Shown: positions 24,338 through 31,741 of the stretch, in pieces
Layout: each line of letters starts with the position of its first letter
Numbering within the stretch: the stretch's first letter is position 1
From: Paenibacillus zanthoxyli JH29
GTDB taxonomy: Bacteria > Bacillota > Bacilli > Paenibacillales > Paenibacillaceae
DNA length: 36,982 nucleotides
Assembly (NCBI RefSeq): GCF_000520715.1
Contig: NZ_ASSD01000685.1
Span: 1 to 36,982 of the forward strand
Reading direction: 5' to 3'
The notes under the pieces: generated by a model
The model's input: only the letters and a program-made list of their open reading frames with translations
Told to the model about the DNA's origin: nothing
The model's database searches: none
Position numbers and translations under genes: made by a program

Positions 24338-24697
24338 ATGATTGTTAGAACGTCATCACATTATGGAGATGATACCTTCTCGTCTTACGTATCGGCAGGG
24401 GGCTTTATCTTTCTCTCGCATCACGCTGGCGGGCATGAATCAGATGATATTGTATACCAAATGCAAGCCAGCTTTGACAGTCTGGCGGCTACCTTGGAAT
24501 CGGCCGGAGCGGCATTTGATGATATTGTGCAGATCAATCTGTACCTTAAAAATATTGAGGACTTTAGCGCGGCGAAGGATGTATTTTATGAATATTTCAA
24601 GAGAGATCATTTTCCTGCGCGGATGACGACGACTACGGATTTCGTGAATCCGACCTGCTTATGCATGCTCGATGCCGTTGCTTATAGAAGCAGCTGA
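24338..24697 (+). CDS. RidA/YjgF/UK114-family protein
   Basis: A 119-residue protein of the RidA superfamily, trimeric cytoplasmic proteins. True RidA hydrolyses reactive enamine/imine intermediates from PLP enzymes. Visible features are GGFIFLSHHAGG, the helix QMQASFDSLAATLESAGAAFDDIVQINLYLK and HFPARMTTTTDF with Arg95 at the position of the substrate-binding Arg. The Glu of the C-terminal EIEAIA motif of true RidA is replaced (MLDAVAY), so it probably belongs to another subgroup (Rid1-7 or YjgF-other) with unknown substrate. I chose the ATG at 24338, with AAAGGG about 10 bases before it; the ATG at 24329 would touch that site. It is a single-gene unit with its own promoter. Confidence 0.82.
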   Translation: MIVRTSSHYGDDTFSSYVSAGGFIFLSHHAGGHESDDIVYQMQASFDSLAATLESAGAAFDDIVQINLYLKNIEDFSAAKDVFYEYFKRDHFPARMTTTTDFVNPTCLCMLDAVAYRSS

Positions 24698-24703
24698 TTT
24701 TAC

Positions 24704-24745
24704 ATATAAAAAGGCATTCAAAACCATTATCGGTTTCGAATGCCT
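24704..24745 (-). terminator. Terminator of the RCC1/stalk-domain gene (minus strand)
   Basis: On the minus strand AGGCATTC-GAAACC pairs with GGTTTT-GAATGCCT, followed by TTTTTATATG. The T tail lies on the minus strand, so it closes the leftward gene. It may also stop transcription of the convergent ridA-like gene. Confidence 0.75.
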
Positions 24746-24763
24746 AGACAAGCTGATGGAGGG

Positions 24764-26263
24764 TTATTTCATTGTAATGGCGATCCGCTCTTCCCCGGGC
24801 AGCCACTCTACCGTCGCGCCTAGCTTCTCGCTGATGAATCGGAGCGGAAGATAAACCGTGCCGCTGACATTGAAGGGACTGTTCGCCAGCTTTACCTCGG
24901 CGCCGTTAACGGATGTCGCTCCGGTCTTGGCGCTTACCTGGATGACCGTATTTTTATCGCCATCCTGGCGGGTGATGGTTACCATCTTTTGTCCCGAGGT
25001 TTCCTTATAGGCGACAACGGCGCCCAGCTTCTCGAATACCGAGCGGAGCGGGACGAAGTTCTGGCCGTCTTTGGTAATGACGCCGCCGCTGTTCATGGCG
25101 ACTGCTTCACCGTTCAGCGTAACGCTAATCGGCTTTTGCATTTCAACCGGCTCACGATGCATGAACTCGTAATCACCGGTGCCCTGATCGGCGTTTTTGT
25201 TCACGCCCCAACCCCACAGACTGCCGTCCGTCTTCTGCATGATGAGATGGCGGCCGCCGTTTCTGATGGTCTTAACACCAGTGTCTAGCAGAGTAAACTC
25301 CGCGTTCGCGGGCATAGCTTCCCGGTCGATGGACGCCGCGTACAGCTTGCCGGAAAGGGTCAGCGCAATCAGGGACCGCTCTGTTATACAAGCTTCCTTA
25401 ACATCGCTGATCCCTGTCAGCAATACGGGCTTATCCTGTTTGTGCAGCGTTGTTCCGTCGGAAAACCCGGTTACGGTCGAGCCCCAGAACCACAGACGGG
25501 ATTGGCTGTCGATAGCTAAATTGGTCATCCAGCCGATCTCAATCGACCGGATATCGGCAAGTCCCGGGATCGCTACTGCTGTGGGGGGACTTACAGGCAG
25601 CAGGTCGCTGTCAAACTCGGTCGGCCAGGTCCATACCGTTCCGTCCTGCTTGAGGGCAGTGCTTCCCTCAATGCCGGTAACGCCGCTGAGGTTCGGCATT
25701 TGTTCAAAGGAGGAAAGATCTTTATTGGCCCGCCAGACCGTTCCGTCACTCTTCAAGAAAGTATAATGCCATTTGCTTTCTCTTCTTGTCTGTTCGTAGT
25801 ACCCGTCTGCATCCGTTACCTGACCGATGCCGGAGACGGGAGAGAAGCTTGTCAGATCGGCATAGCCGTTACCGTCCTTGGCGGCACGGTAAACAGAGCC
25901 GTCCGCATCTACAGCGACAGCCTCGTAAGAGGTGCCTTTAAAGATTTTAACAGGATGGCTCAAGCCCTCAACCTGCCGGATTTCGAGCGCCATAGTTCGG
26001 GTATTTCTGCTAAACAGCCAAAATGAACCGTCCGTCTTCTGCACGATGCCGCTGCCTAGATCGGCTTTTATTTTCCCTAGTCCGACCAGCGGGGTGGGGA
26101 CGGATTGGTTAACCCCCCATATCCAGTAGCTGCCGTCGCTTTTGATCAGCGAGCTTGGCCCAAATTCGGCGATGCTTGTACCCGCTTCAGCCGCCAAGGC
26201 TACTCCTTGTACGGATAGTGCAATTCCAAGGGCCAGTCCTAGCCCGGCCAGCCATTTTTTCAT
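24764..26263 (-). CDS. Secreted RCC1-type repeat protein with C-terminal copper-amine-oxidase-like stalk domain
   Basis: A 499-residue exported protein. A signal peptide (MKKWLAGLGLALGIALSVQGVALAAEA, cleavage about residue 25) is followed by repeats in which a DGSxWxWG-type motif recurs (KSDGSYWIWGVN, QTDGS-like KTDGSFWLFS, KSDGTVWRAN, KQDGTVWTWP, KTDGSLWGWGVN). These are the hallmark of RCC1/BLIP-II-type beta-propellers. From about residue 378 two stalk-domain halves follow (VTLNGEAVAMNS ... NFVPLRSVFEKLGAVVAY and TVYLPLRFISEKLGATVEW). Stalk domains are common on Paenibacillus envelope proteins and probably hold the propeller at the surface. The ATG at 26263 has AAAGGGGAG upstream. No catalytic residues are apparent; the role is unknown, possibly binding of an envelope or external ligand. 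Confidence 0.82.
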   Translation of the reverse strand: MKKWLAGLGLALGIALSVQGVALAAEAGTSIAEFGPSSLIKSDGSYWIWGVNQSVPTPLVGLGKIKADLGSGIVQKTDGSFWLFSRNTRTMALEIRQVEGLSHPVKIFKGTSYEAVAVDADGSVYRAAKDGNGYADLTSFSPVSGIGQVTDADGYYEQTRRESKWHYTFLKSDGTVWRANKDLSSFEQMPNLSGVTGIEGSTALKQDGTVWTWPTEFDSDLLPVSPPTAVAIPGLADIRSIEIGWMTNLAIDSQSRLWFWGSTVTGFSDGTTLHKQDKPVLLTGISDVKEACITERSLIALTLSGKLYAASIDREAMPANAEFTLLDTGVKTIRNGGRHLIMQKTDGSLWGWGVNKNADQGTGDYEFMHREPVEMQKPISVTLNGEAVAMNSGGVITKDGQNFVPLRSVFEKLGAVVAYKETSGQKMVTITRQDGDKNTVIQVSAKTGATSVNGAEVKLANSPFNVSGTVYLPLRFISEKLGATVEWLPGEERIAITMK

Positions 26264-26378
26264 GTCGAATCTCCCCTTTATGGAAATGGAAAATAGTTGA
26301 AAAAGATCAATGGTTAGACGCGGGGTAGGGCAAAAGGTTTCGAACCAAATTAATTTCTATACGCCGATCCGGCGGCCG

Positions 26379-26387
26379 TGATACAAT
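26379..26387 (+). promoter_or_regulatory. Candidate extended -10 promoter of the deoxynucleoside kinase gene
   Basis: TG-A-TACAAT at 26379-26387, 41 bases before the start codon, fits an extended -10 element. No clear -35 box is seen. Confidence 0.4.
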
Positions 26388-26427
26388 GGTCTGGTTGTTT
26401 TTTCACCCAAGTAAAGGAGCTTATGCA

Positions 26428-27087
26428 ATGAATCCATATCATATCCCGGAAAATGCGCTGATTACGGTAGCGGGCACCGTTGGCGTCGGCAAATCCACCC
26501 TAACGGCCGCCTTGGCCGATCGTCTCGGCTTTCGGACGTCGCTTGAGCAGGTCGAACACAACCCGTATCTTGAGAAATTTTACGACGATTTTGAACGATG
26601 GAGCTTTCATCTGCAAATTTACTTTCTCGGCGAGCGCTTCAAGGAGCAGAAGAGGATGTTCGAGCTGGGCGGAGGTTTTGTTCAGGACCGTTCCATCTAC
26701 GAGGACACCGGTATTTTTGCCAAAATGCATGCGGATCAGGGGACGATGTCGGCCACGGATTATGCCACGTACACCAGTCTTTATGAAGCGATGGTGATGA
26801 CGCCGTACTTCCCCCATCCGAACGTGTTGATTTATCTAGAGGGCAAGCTTCCGTCTATTCTGGCGCGGATTAAGGAGCGGGGACGCGAAATGGAAGTTCA
26901 GACCGACCGCTCCTATTGGGGGAAAATGTATGAACGGTATTCGGCTTGGATCGACGAATTTGACGCTTGTCCGGTGCTCCGGCTCAATATTGATGACTAT
27001 GACGTGAATGATCACTCTTCCGTGGATGGCATTTTGAGTCAGGTGGGTGAAGTGGTCCGGGGTGTGGAGCCTGCCGCTGGAAGGTGA
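26428..27087 (+). CDS. Deoxynucleoside kinase (deoxyguanosine/deoxyadenosine kinase family)
   Basis: A 219-residue nucleoside salvage enzyme that phosphorylates a deoxynucleoside (dG, dA or dC) with ATP. The P-loop GTVGVGKST is at residues 16-24, EQVEHNPYLEKFYDD is the substrate-binding EExxxN-like region, and QDRSIYEDTGIF carries the DRS motif. RIKERGREMEV (lid arginines) and YERYSAWIDEF complete the family pattern. I chose the ATG at 26428, with AAAGGAG 9 bases before it; the upstream in-frame ATG at 26386 lies on the promoter and lacks a ribosome site. Firmicutes often have two such kinases in tandem (Dgk and Dck); only one is here, and the sequence alone does not fix its specificity. Confidence 0.83.
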   Translation: MNPYHIPENALITVAGTVGVGKSTLTAALADRLGFRTSLEQVEHNPYLEKFYDDFERWSFHLQIYFLGERFKEQKRMFELGGGFVQDRSIYEDTGIFAKMHADQGTMSATDYATYTSLYEAMVMTPYFPHPNVLIYLEGKLPSILARIKERGREMEVQTDRSYWGKMYERYSAWIDEFDACPVLRLNIDDYDVNDHSSVDGILSQVGEVVRGVEPAAGR

Positions 27088-27167
27088 CGAAGAGTGATGA
27101 TCGTCTGCAACAGTTCATTTACAAGGGACGTATTTCTGGAGCACAAGCCTGCCTAACAGGAGTCAAG

Positions 27168-27199
27168 CCAAGCGGTAATCAGCTGCCGTTTGGTTTTTT
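27168..27199 (+). terminator. Terminator after the deoxynucleoside kinase gene
   Basis: CCAAGCGG (27168-27175) pairs with CCGTTTGG (27186-27193) with one G-T wobble, followed by six T. Confidence 0.75.
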
Positions 27200-27363
27200 G
27201 CGTTGTCTCGGCAGAACTATGATCACTGGAACAAACTATCAATTATTGGTAAAATAATAGAGTTGCCGCTGATTAGAGCAACCTATTGCCTGGCGGCAGC
27301 GTTAAAAGAGTCGAGCATTCATAGACGTAAATCATATTTTTGAGAGAACAGGAGACATTGTAA

Positions 27364-28611
27364 ATGAAGCATTGGGGAAGACTTCTGCTCTGCGGGGCGC
27401 TGCTGCTGGGAAGCGTGCCTGCTGCTGCGCCTAAGACCGTATCGGCCGCCGGCGGCGTAAGCATTATACTCGACGGTTATCCGCTGCCTTTTCCGGTGGA
27501 GCCGGTAGTAATGAACGGTACGACGATGGTAGCTTTCCGGGCCATTTCGGAAGCGCTTGGCATTACGGTGAAGTGGAATCAGAGCGCGAAGAAAATCACT
27601 GCCGTAGGCGATGAAGAATTAGCGAGTAAGCAGGTTATTCTGACGCTCGGCAGCAAGACCGCCCTGGTAGACGGAAAGGCGGTGAAGCTGGCGGTAGCGC
27701 CGCAGACGGTGCGCGGCACGACGATGATTCCGCTAAGCTTCTTCAGCCAGCAGTTCGGCGCGGCGGTGTCGTGGACCCAGTCTGCGAAGACGGTAGCGAT
27801 CACTTCACCGAAGAAGGATATGTATACGCTTGGCTTCTATGCGATTTCTTCCTACAGCGAATACGCGCTGCTGCCGGGATTTGATGATGTTGCTTTTGGC
27901 TGGAGTCGGATTGACAAGGATGGGCAATTTACCACTGCGGGCGCGGACTATTATTTGCCGCAGGCTGCCGGGGACGTAACGCCTGAATCCATCGTCCAGA
28001 ATACCGCCGCTGCCGGGAAGACGCCATACCTCATGGTTTATTCGGGCGATGATAAGCTGGAGCTGACGAAGAACTTGGAGGATAAGAGCCTTCAAGATCA
28101 GACGATAGGAAAGATTGTCGATACCGCCGTTCAAAAAGGCTTCAAAGGCATTATGCTGGATCTGGAAGGTCTCGGATTGACTGGAGACAAAGCGAAGGTG
28201 CGCTCGGATTATAACGCATTCGTCAAAAACGTATCGGGCAAAGCCCGCGCCCAGGGACTTAAAATAGGCATTGCCCTGCATCCAATGAACAGTTCATATG
28301 CAGGCTATGACTACAAGACGCTGGCTTCTTTGGCGGATGAGCTTGTCATTATGGCTTATGCATACGAGGATCAGAAGCGTCCCGAGCCAACGGATAAAGT
28401 GGATGAAGCGATCCGGCTGGCCCTGAAGCAGACGACGAAGGATAAGCTGGTGCTCGGCATCTCGCTTGCAAGCGAGAATGAAGGCTCCGTTAACACGAAG
28501 ATTGGCCTTGCCAAGCGCTACGACCTGAAGGGCATCGCTATTTGGCGGCTCGGACTGATCGGCCAGGCGGCGTGGAGCGAGATGAATAAGTCGGTGGAAT
28601 TGGGCGGATAG
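27364..28611 (+). CDS. Secreted stalk-domain protein with GH18-like (chitinase/SleL-fold) catalytic domain
   Basis: A 415-residue exported protein. A signal peptide (LLLCGALLLGSVPAAAPKTVSAA, cleavage about residue 29) is followed by a copper-amine-oxidase-like stalk domain (about 32-150: MVAFRAISEALGITVKWNQ and MIPLSFFSQQFGAAVSWTQ). From about residue 155 a GH18-type TIM barrel follows: TLGFYAISSYSEY, DVAFGWSRID, KGFKGIMLDLEGLG with Asp266 and the candidate catalytic Glu268, IGIALHPMN, ADELVIMAYAYED and IAIWRLGLIGQ. The reduced DxE motif (DLEG rather than DGxDxDWE) is typical of spore-cortex/peptidoglycan N-acetylglucosaminidases such as SleL/YaaH rather than classical chitinases. The ATG at 27364 has ACAGGAG upstream. 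Likely acts on cell wall or an external amino-sugar polymer. Confidence 0.82.
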   Translation: MKHWGRLLLCGALLLGSVPAAAPKTVSAAGGVSIILDGYPLPFPVEPVVMNGTTMVAFRAISEALGITVKWNQSAKKITAVGDEELASKQVILTLGSKTALVDGKAVKLAVAPQTVRGTTMIPLSFFSQQFGAAVSWTQSAKTVAITSPKKDMYTLGFYAISSYSEYALLPGFDDVAFGWSRIDKDGQFTTAGADYYLPQAAGDVTPESIVQNTAAAGKTPYLMVYSGDDKLELTKNLEDKSLQDQTIGKIVDTAVQKGFKGIMLDLEGLGLTGDKAKVRSDYNAFVKNVSGKARAQGLKIGIALHPMNSSYAGYDYKTLASLADELVIMAYAYEDQKRPEPTDKVDEAIRLALKQTTKDKLVLGISLASENEGSVNTKIGLAKRYDLKGIAIWRLGLIGQAAWSEMNKSVELGG

Positions 28612-28626
28612 GTTGGACAAAGCAAA

Positions 28627-28679
28627 AAGGAGCTGTTCCGAGTCTGCTTAAAGGGACTTAGGGATAGCTCCTTGCTTTT
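28627..28679 (+). terminator. Terminator of the stalk/GH18-like gene
   Basis: AAGGAGCT (28627-28634) pairs with AGCTCCTT (28666-28673), with further inner pairing of TCC/GGA and AGTC/GACT, followed by GCTTTTG. Confidence 0.7.
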
Positions 28680-28788
28680 GCCGCAGCCGGTTGCCGCCTA
28701 GTGTGTTCGATTAAGCATCGCCCGATCACGAATCGCTTACAAACATGCGGAAGCTACAAAAATCACATATTCCGGCGGCGTAAACCGC

Positions 28789-28794
28789 TATAAT
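28789..28794 (+). promoter_or_regulatory. Candidate -10 box of the radical SAM gene
   Basis: A perfect TATAAT lies 60 bases before the start codon. The -35 region (about CATATT) is poor. Confidence 0.35.
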
Positions 28795-28853
28795 CACTAG
28801 GTTCAAAGTATCGGGCCGCAGCCCGCAATTACTTCTCGGGAGGACATAAGAGC

Positions 28854-29801
28854 ATGACTTACAAATCACTGGAGCTTACCAAACCGCAAACCTGGGATCT
28901 GGAGGGGCTGGAAATTGGCGTTACCTCAAACTGCAACTTTGGCTGCGACTATTGCTGCGCATACAACCGGAATGACGGGCAGAGCCTTGAGGGTAAAGAA
29001 ATTATCCGCATTCTTGAAGAACTTCCTTCTCTGAAAAGAGTCCGCCTGTCCGGCGGCGAGGTTACGCTGAAATTTGACGATTGTCTGGAGGTTGTCGCTT
29101 ACTGCGCATCGAGAGGCATTCAGACGCAGCTTAATTCCAACGCCAGCCTGCTGAGCGGAACGCGGATCGACAAGCTGGCCCTTGCGGGATTGACGACGAT
29201 ACATATCTCGTTTAATTTTACTTCGGCGGACAACTTCTCACGGTATTACAACATCCATCCTGATGTGTACAAGAAAATTCGCGAGAATATCGCTCTGTTC
29301 GCCCAGACGGAAGTGGACACGGTGCTGGAAACGCTGCTGTTCAGCGAGACTGAGCACCATATGCGGGAGATCAGCGAGCATGTCTATTCCCTGGGCGTTC
29401 GCACGCATGAAATTCAGAACAGCATCATTATGGATCACAGCGGCTGGAAAGCGATTGCGGCCCGGGAGGCGCTGAAGCAGGCGGTCAACGATCTGATTGC
29501 CAATAAAAAAGAAGACACCGTGCTGTACTTCACCTGTATGGACCGTTTCATGGAGGAACTCGGCTTCCGGGAGCAGCCGGGCGTTTATTTTTCACACTGC
29601 ATTGAGGGCAAGACTCAGCTGCATCTGCACGGCAACGGCGATATCCTGATCTCTGAGCTGTGCCATCCGGTCATTATCGGCAATATTTACAATGGCACTT
29701 CGCTGAAGGATATTTATAATCCGATGCCGGCACAGCTGGAGCAGTTTCTGGATCGCCAGCCTTGTCCCGCCCGGGATGCGCTGTTTCCGCAGGGAGTTTA
29801 G
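28854..29801 (+). CDS. Radical SAM protein with SPASM/twitch-like C-terminus
   Basis: A 315-residue cytoplasmic iron-sulfur enzyme. The signature C27-x3-C31-x2-C34 (SNCNFGCDYC) binds the [4Fe-4S] cluster that cleaves S-adenosylmethionine; RLSGGEVTL is the GGE motif that holds SAM. The C-terminal part reads HCIEG, HGNGDILISELCHPVIIGNIYNGTSLKDIYN (given as HGNGDILISELC and GNIYNGTSLKDIYN) and PCPA. This is the pattern of a short SPASM/twitch domain, with Cys249, Cys270 and Cys304 as likely auxiliary-cluster ligands. Such enzymes modify peptides, proteins or small molecules. The ATG at 28854 has CGGGAGGA upstream. No small precursor-peptide gene, partner oxidoreductase or transporter is adjacent, so the substrate cannot be guessed. 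It abuts a broken nucleotidase gene on the other strand. Confidence 0.83.
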   Translation: MTYKSLELTKPQTWDLEGLEIGVTSNCNFGCDYCCAYNRNDGQSLEGKEIIRILEELPSLKRVRLSGGEVTLKFDDCLEVVAYCASRGIQTQLNSNASLLSGTRIDKLALAGLTTIHISFNFTSADNFSRYYNIHPDVYKKIRENIALFAQTEVDTVLETLLFSETEHHMREISEHVYSLGVRTHEIQNSIIMDHSGWKAIAAREALKQAVNDLIANKKEDTVLYFTCMDRFMEELGFREQPGVYFSHCIEGKTQLHLHGNGDILISELCHPVIIGNIYNGTSLKDIYNPMPAQLEQFLDRQPCPARDALFPQGV

Positions 29802-29825
29802 CGCGCAAGCCGCTCCCGGATTCAA

Positions 29826-30047
29826 ATCGCTCAGAAAATCGAAGTGTTCTCTCAGCCATTCATATTTTGCGGTAAACGAGCTTGGGAACTCCATCGCAGC
29901 AGTGGTAATATAGATTTCGAACCGTTCACTGAGCGACCGGATGACTTCCTGACTGTCTTTCATAACGTCTAGATCGCGGAAGAAAGAAGGATCACGCAGG
30001 TAATCGATAATCTCAGCCGCCAGATGGGGACGAAGCTCCGGCAGCCT
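29826..30047 (-). pseudogene. Internal fragment of a 5'(3')-deoxyribonucleotidase (NT5C family)
   Basis: On the minus strand an open frame from about 30047 reads LPELRPHLAAEIIDYLRDP, then SFFRDLDVMKDSQEVIRSLS, ERFEIYITTAAMEFPSSFTA and KYEWLREHFDFL. This is the middle of NT5C-family deoxyribonucleotidases, in particular the FFRDL and ITTAAMEFPxSF blocks. The N-terminus with the nucleophile motif DMDGVxAD is absent; upstream bases give no match or start. After HFDFL the frame continues to 29592 as unrelated residues lying antisense to the radical SAM gene, so the C-terminal part with the last catalytic Asp motif (CGDK) is also absent. The missing 3' end coincides with the 3' end of the radical SAM gene. 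The remnant is surely non-functional. Confidence 0.72.
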
Positions 30048-30177
30048 CCTTGTTATATGAATCTTCGCCTGCCATTATAGCAACAAGTCAATAACGGGGT
30101 ACCCAGGTTCACGCTTCATTCCTGAATATTTTAGAAACGCGTAACAGAAAATAATGAATTTTATGGCGAAGAGGGTC

Positions 30178-30186
30178 TGCTATGAT
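30178..30186 (+). promoter_or_regulatory. Candidate extended -10 promoter of the sugar-binding lipoprotein gene
   Basis: TG-C-TATGAT at 30178-30186, about 42 bases before the TTG start, fits an extended -10 element; a clear -35 is not seen. Confidence 0.45.
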
Positions 30187-30228
30187 TGCAATGTAAGGGT
30201 ATTCAATAACAGAAAGGGGAGGACAGAA

Positions 30229-31557
30229 TTGAAAAAGAAAACAAAATTGGCTTTAAGCACACTGCTTATCGCCGGCCTGCTGGCCGGATGCGGAAATAGC
30301 GGCGGAGGCAACAGCTCGGCGGAGGGGGATTCTTCCGGGACAAAGAGTGAGAAGGTAACGCTGACCTTCTGGAGAAACTCCGGTAACGACGCCGAGAACT
30401 CGGCGTATGATAAATTGGTGGCTTCCTTCAATGAGAGCCATCCCGACATTAAAGTGGAGATGAGCCCGATCCCGTATGCGGATTACGATACCAAGCTCAG
30501 AACGTCCATCGCTTCAGGTAACCCGCCGGATATTCTGGCCATCGACGCGCCGAACATGGCTTCGTACGCGCAGGCAGGCGCTCTGCAACCGCTGACGGAA
30601 TACTTTAAAAAGGACGGCAATCTGGAAGATATTCCGGAGTCTACCATCAAGACGTATACTTACAAGAACGAGATTTACATGGCGCCGCTGACCGAATCAT
30701 CGATCGCCTTGTTCTACAACAAGAAGATGTTCGAGGCAAAAGGTATTCCGCTTCCTTCCAAAAATCCGGATGAGCCGATCACCTGGGATCAAGTGCTTGA
30801 CGCTGCCAAGAAGCTGAATGATCCGGGCAAAGGCGTCTACGGCATCGACCCTGCCATGGGCTTCGGCAACGCGGGCGGAACGGCTTACTTCAAATACCCG
30901 ATCATCTGGCAATTCGGCGGTGATATCATGAGCCCGGACGGAACGACCTCCAAAGGCTATCTGGATAAACCGGAAACGAAGAAGGCGCTGCAATTCTTCT
31001 CGGATCTGTATAACAAGTCTAAGGTATCCTCGCTGGAATATCCGCCGGACCCGTTCCCTAACAATCAACTGGCTATGACAATCGACGGTTCGTGGTCGCT
31101 GGGCAACTATGCCGAGAAGTTCCCGAACTTCAAGCTGGGCGTCGATTACGACATCGCTCCGCTGCCTAAAGAAACGCAGCAGGCCGTTGCGAACGGAAGC
31201 TGGGCGCTGGCCGTCTCCGCGAAGAGCAAGAACCCTGAGGCCGCTTGGCAGTTCGTCAACTACGTTACAGGAGCGGAAGGCTCGAAGACTTATTGCTCGA
31301 TCACCAAAGATATTCCTGCCCGCTACTCGGTAGCCAAGCAATTCCCGGAACTCAATGAATATCCGAAGAACGTCTTTGTCGTACAGAACCAAAAATTTGG
31401 CAGACCGCGTCCGATTACGCCGATCTTCCCGCAAATGTCCGAAGCGGTTAACAAGATGATTGAAGAAGTGACGATCAGCGGACGGAACATTGATGCCGCC
31501 GTCGCCGATGCCATCACTAAAATCGACAAGGCTTATGCCGATCTGCCGCAAAAATAA
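30229..31557 (+). CDS. Extracellular sugar-binding lipoprotein (ABC importer, family 1)
   Basis: A 442-residue surface lipoprotein that captures a carbohydrate for an ABC importer. It starts at TTG 30229 with GAAAGGGGAGG upstream, giving a normal signal (MKKKTKLALSTLLIAGLLAGC) with the lipidated Cys at residue 21 and a Gly/Ser-rich linker. In-frame ATG codons further upstream would add a non-signal extension and overlap the promoter. The mature domain is typical: VTLTFWRNSGNDAENSAYDKL, FNESHPDIKVEMSPIPYADYDTKL, GNPPDILAID, ALFYNKKMFEAKGIP, PITWDQVLDAAKKL and TIDGSWSLGNYAEKFP. No permeases are adjacent. The YesM/YesN-like pair and the GH32 hydrolase downstream suggest the ligand is sucrose, fructose oligomers or another GH32 product. 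Confidence 0.85.
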   Translation: MKKKTKLALSTLLIAGLLAGCGNSGGGNSSAEGDSSGTKSEKVTLTFWRNSGNDAENSAYDKLVASFNESHPDIKVEMSPIPYADYDTKLRTSIASGNPPDILAIDAPNMASYAQAGALQPLTEYFKKDGNLEDIPESTIKTYTYKNEIYMAPLTESSIALFYNKKMFEAKGIPLPSKNPDEPITWDQVLDAAKKLNDPGKGVYGIDPAMGFGNAGGTAYFKYPIIWQFGGDIMSPDGTTSKGYLDKPETKKALQFFSDLYNKSKVSSLEYPPDPFPNNQLAMTIDGSWSLGNYAEKFPNFKLGVDYDIAPLPKETQQAVANGSWALAVSAKSKNPEAAWQFVNYVTGAEGSKTYCSITKDIPARYSVAKQFPELNEYPKNVFVVQNQKFGRPRPITPIFPQMSEAVNKMIEEVTISGRNIDAAVADAITKIDKAYADLPQK

Positions 31558-31593
31558 GCGTTGCCATCGGTGCTAGATAAGAATAGTTACGAG

Positions 31594-31625
31594 AAAGAGG
31601 CGGCCGAGTTTTCGGCCGTCTCTTT
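31594..31625 (+). terminator. Hairpin after the sugar-binding lipoprotein gene
   Basis: AAAGAGGCGGCCGA (31594-31607) pairs with TCGGCCGTCTCTTT (31612-31625) with one mismatch. The T tail is only TTT, so it may act as a partial terminator, setting a higher level of binding protein than of the downstream kinase. Confidence 0.65.
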
Positions 31626-31741
31626 GGCGGAATGGAGAATGTAAGAGATCCCATTCCTTTTTCATCAATAAAAGACTATACTGATTAATGTTTATCGGCA
31701 AGAAAGCGAAGATGGGAGTCTTCGGGAGGAGTTGGAATGGT

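Noticed and set aside
28612..28853. Precursor peptide gene for the radical SAM enzyme
   Set aside because: I found no short open frame with a ribosome site in this gap; it holds only a terminator and a possible -10 box.
30697..31551. 284-residue minus-strand open frame antisense to the sugar-binding protein
   Set aside because: Arg-rich shadow frame; the plus strand encodes a clear lipoprotein with signal and binding-protein motifs.
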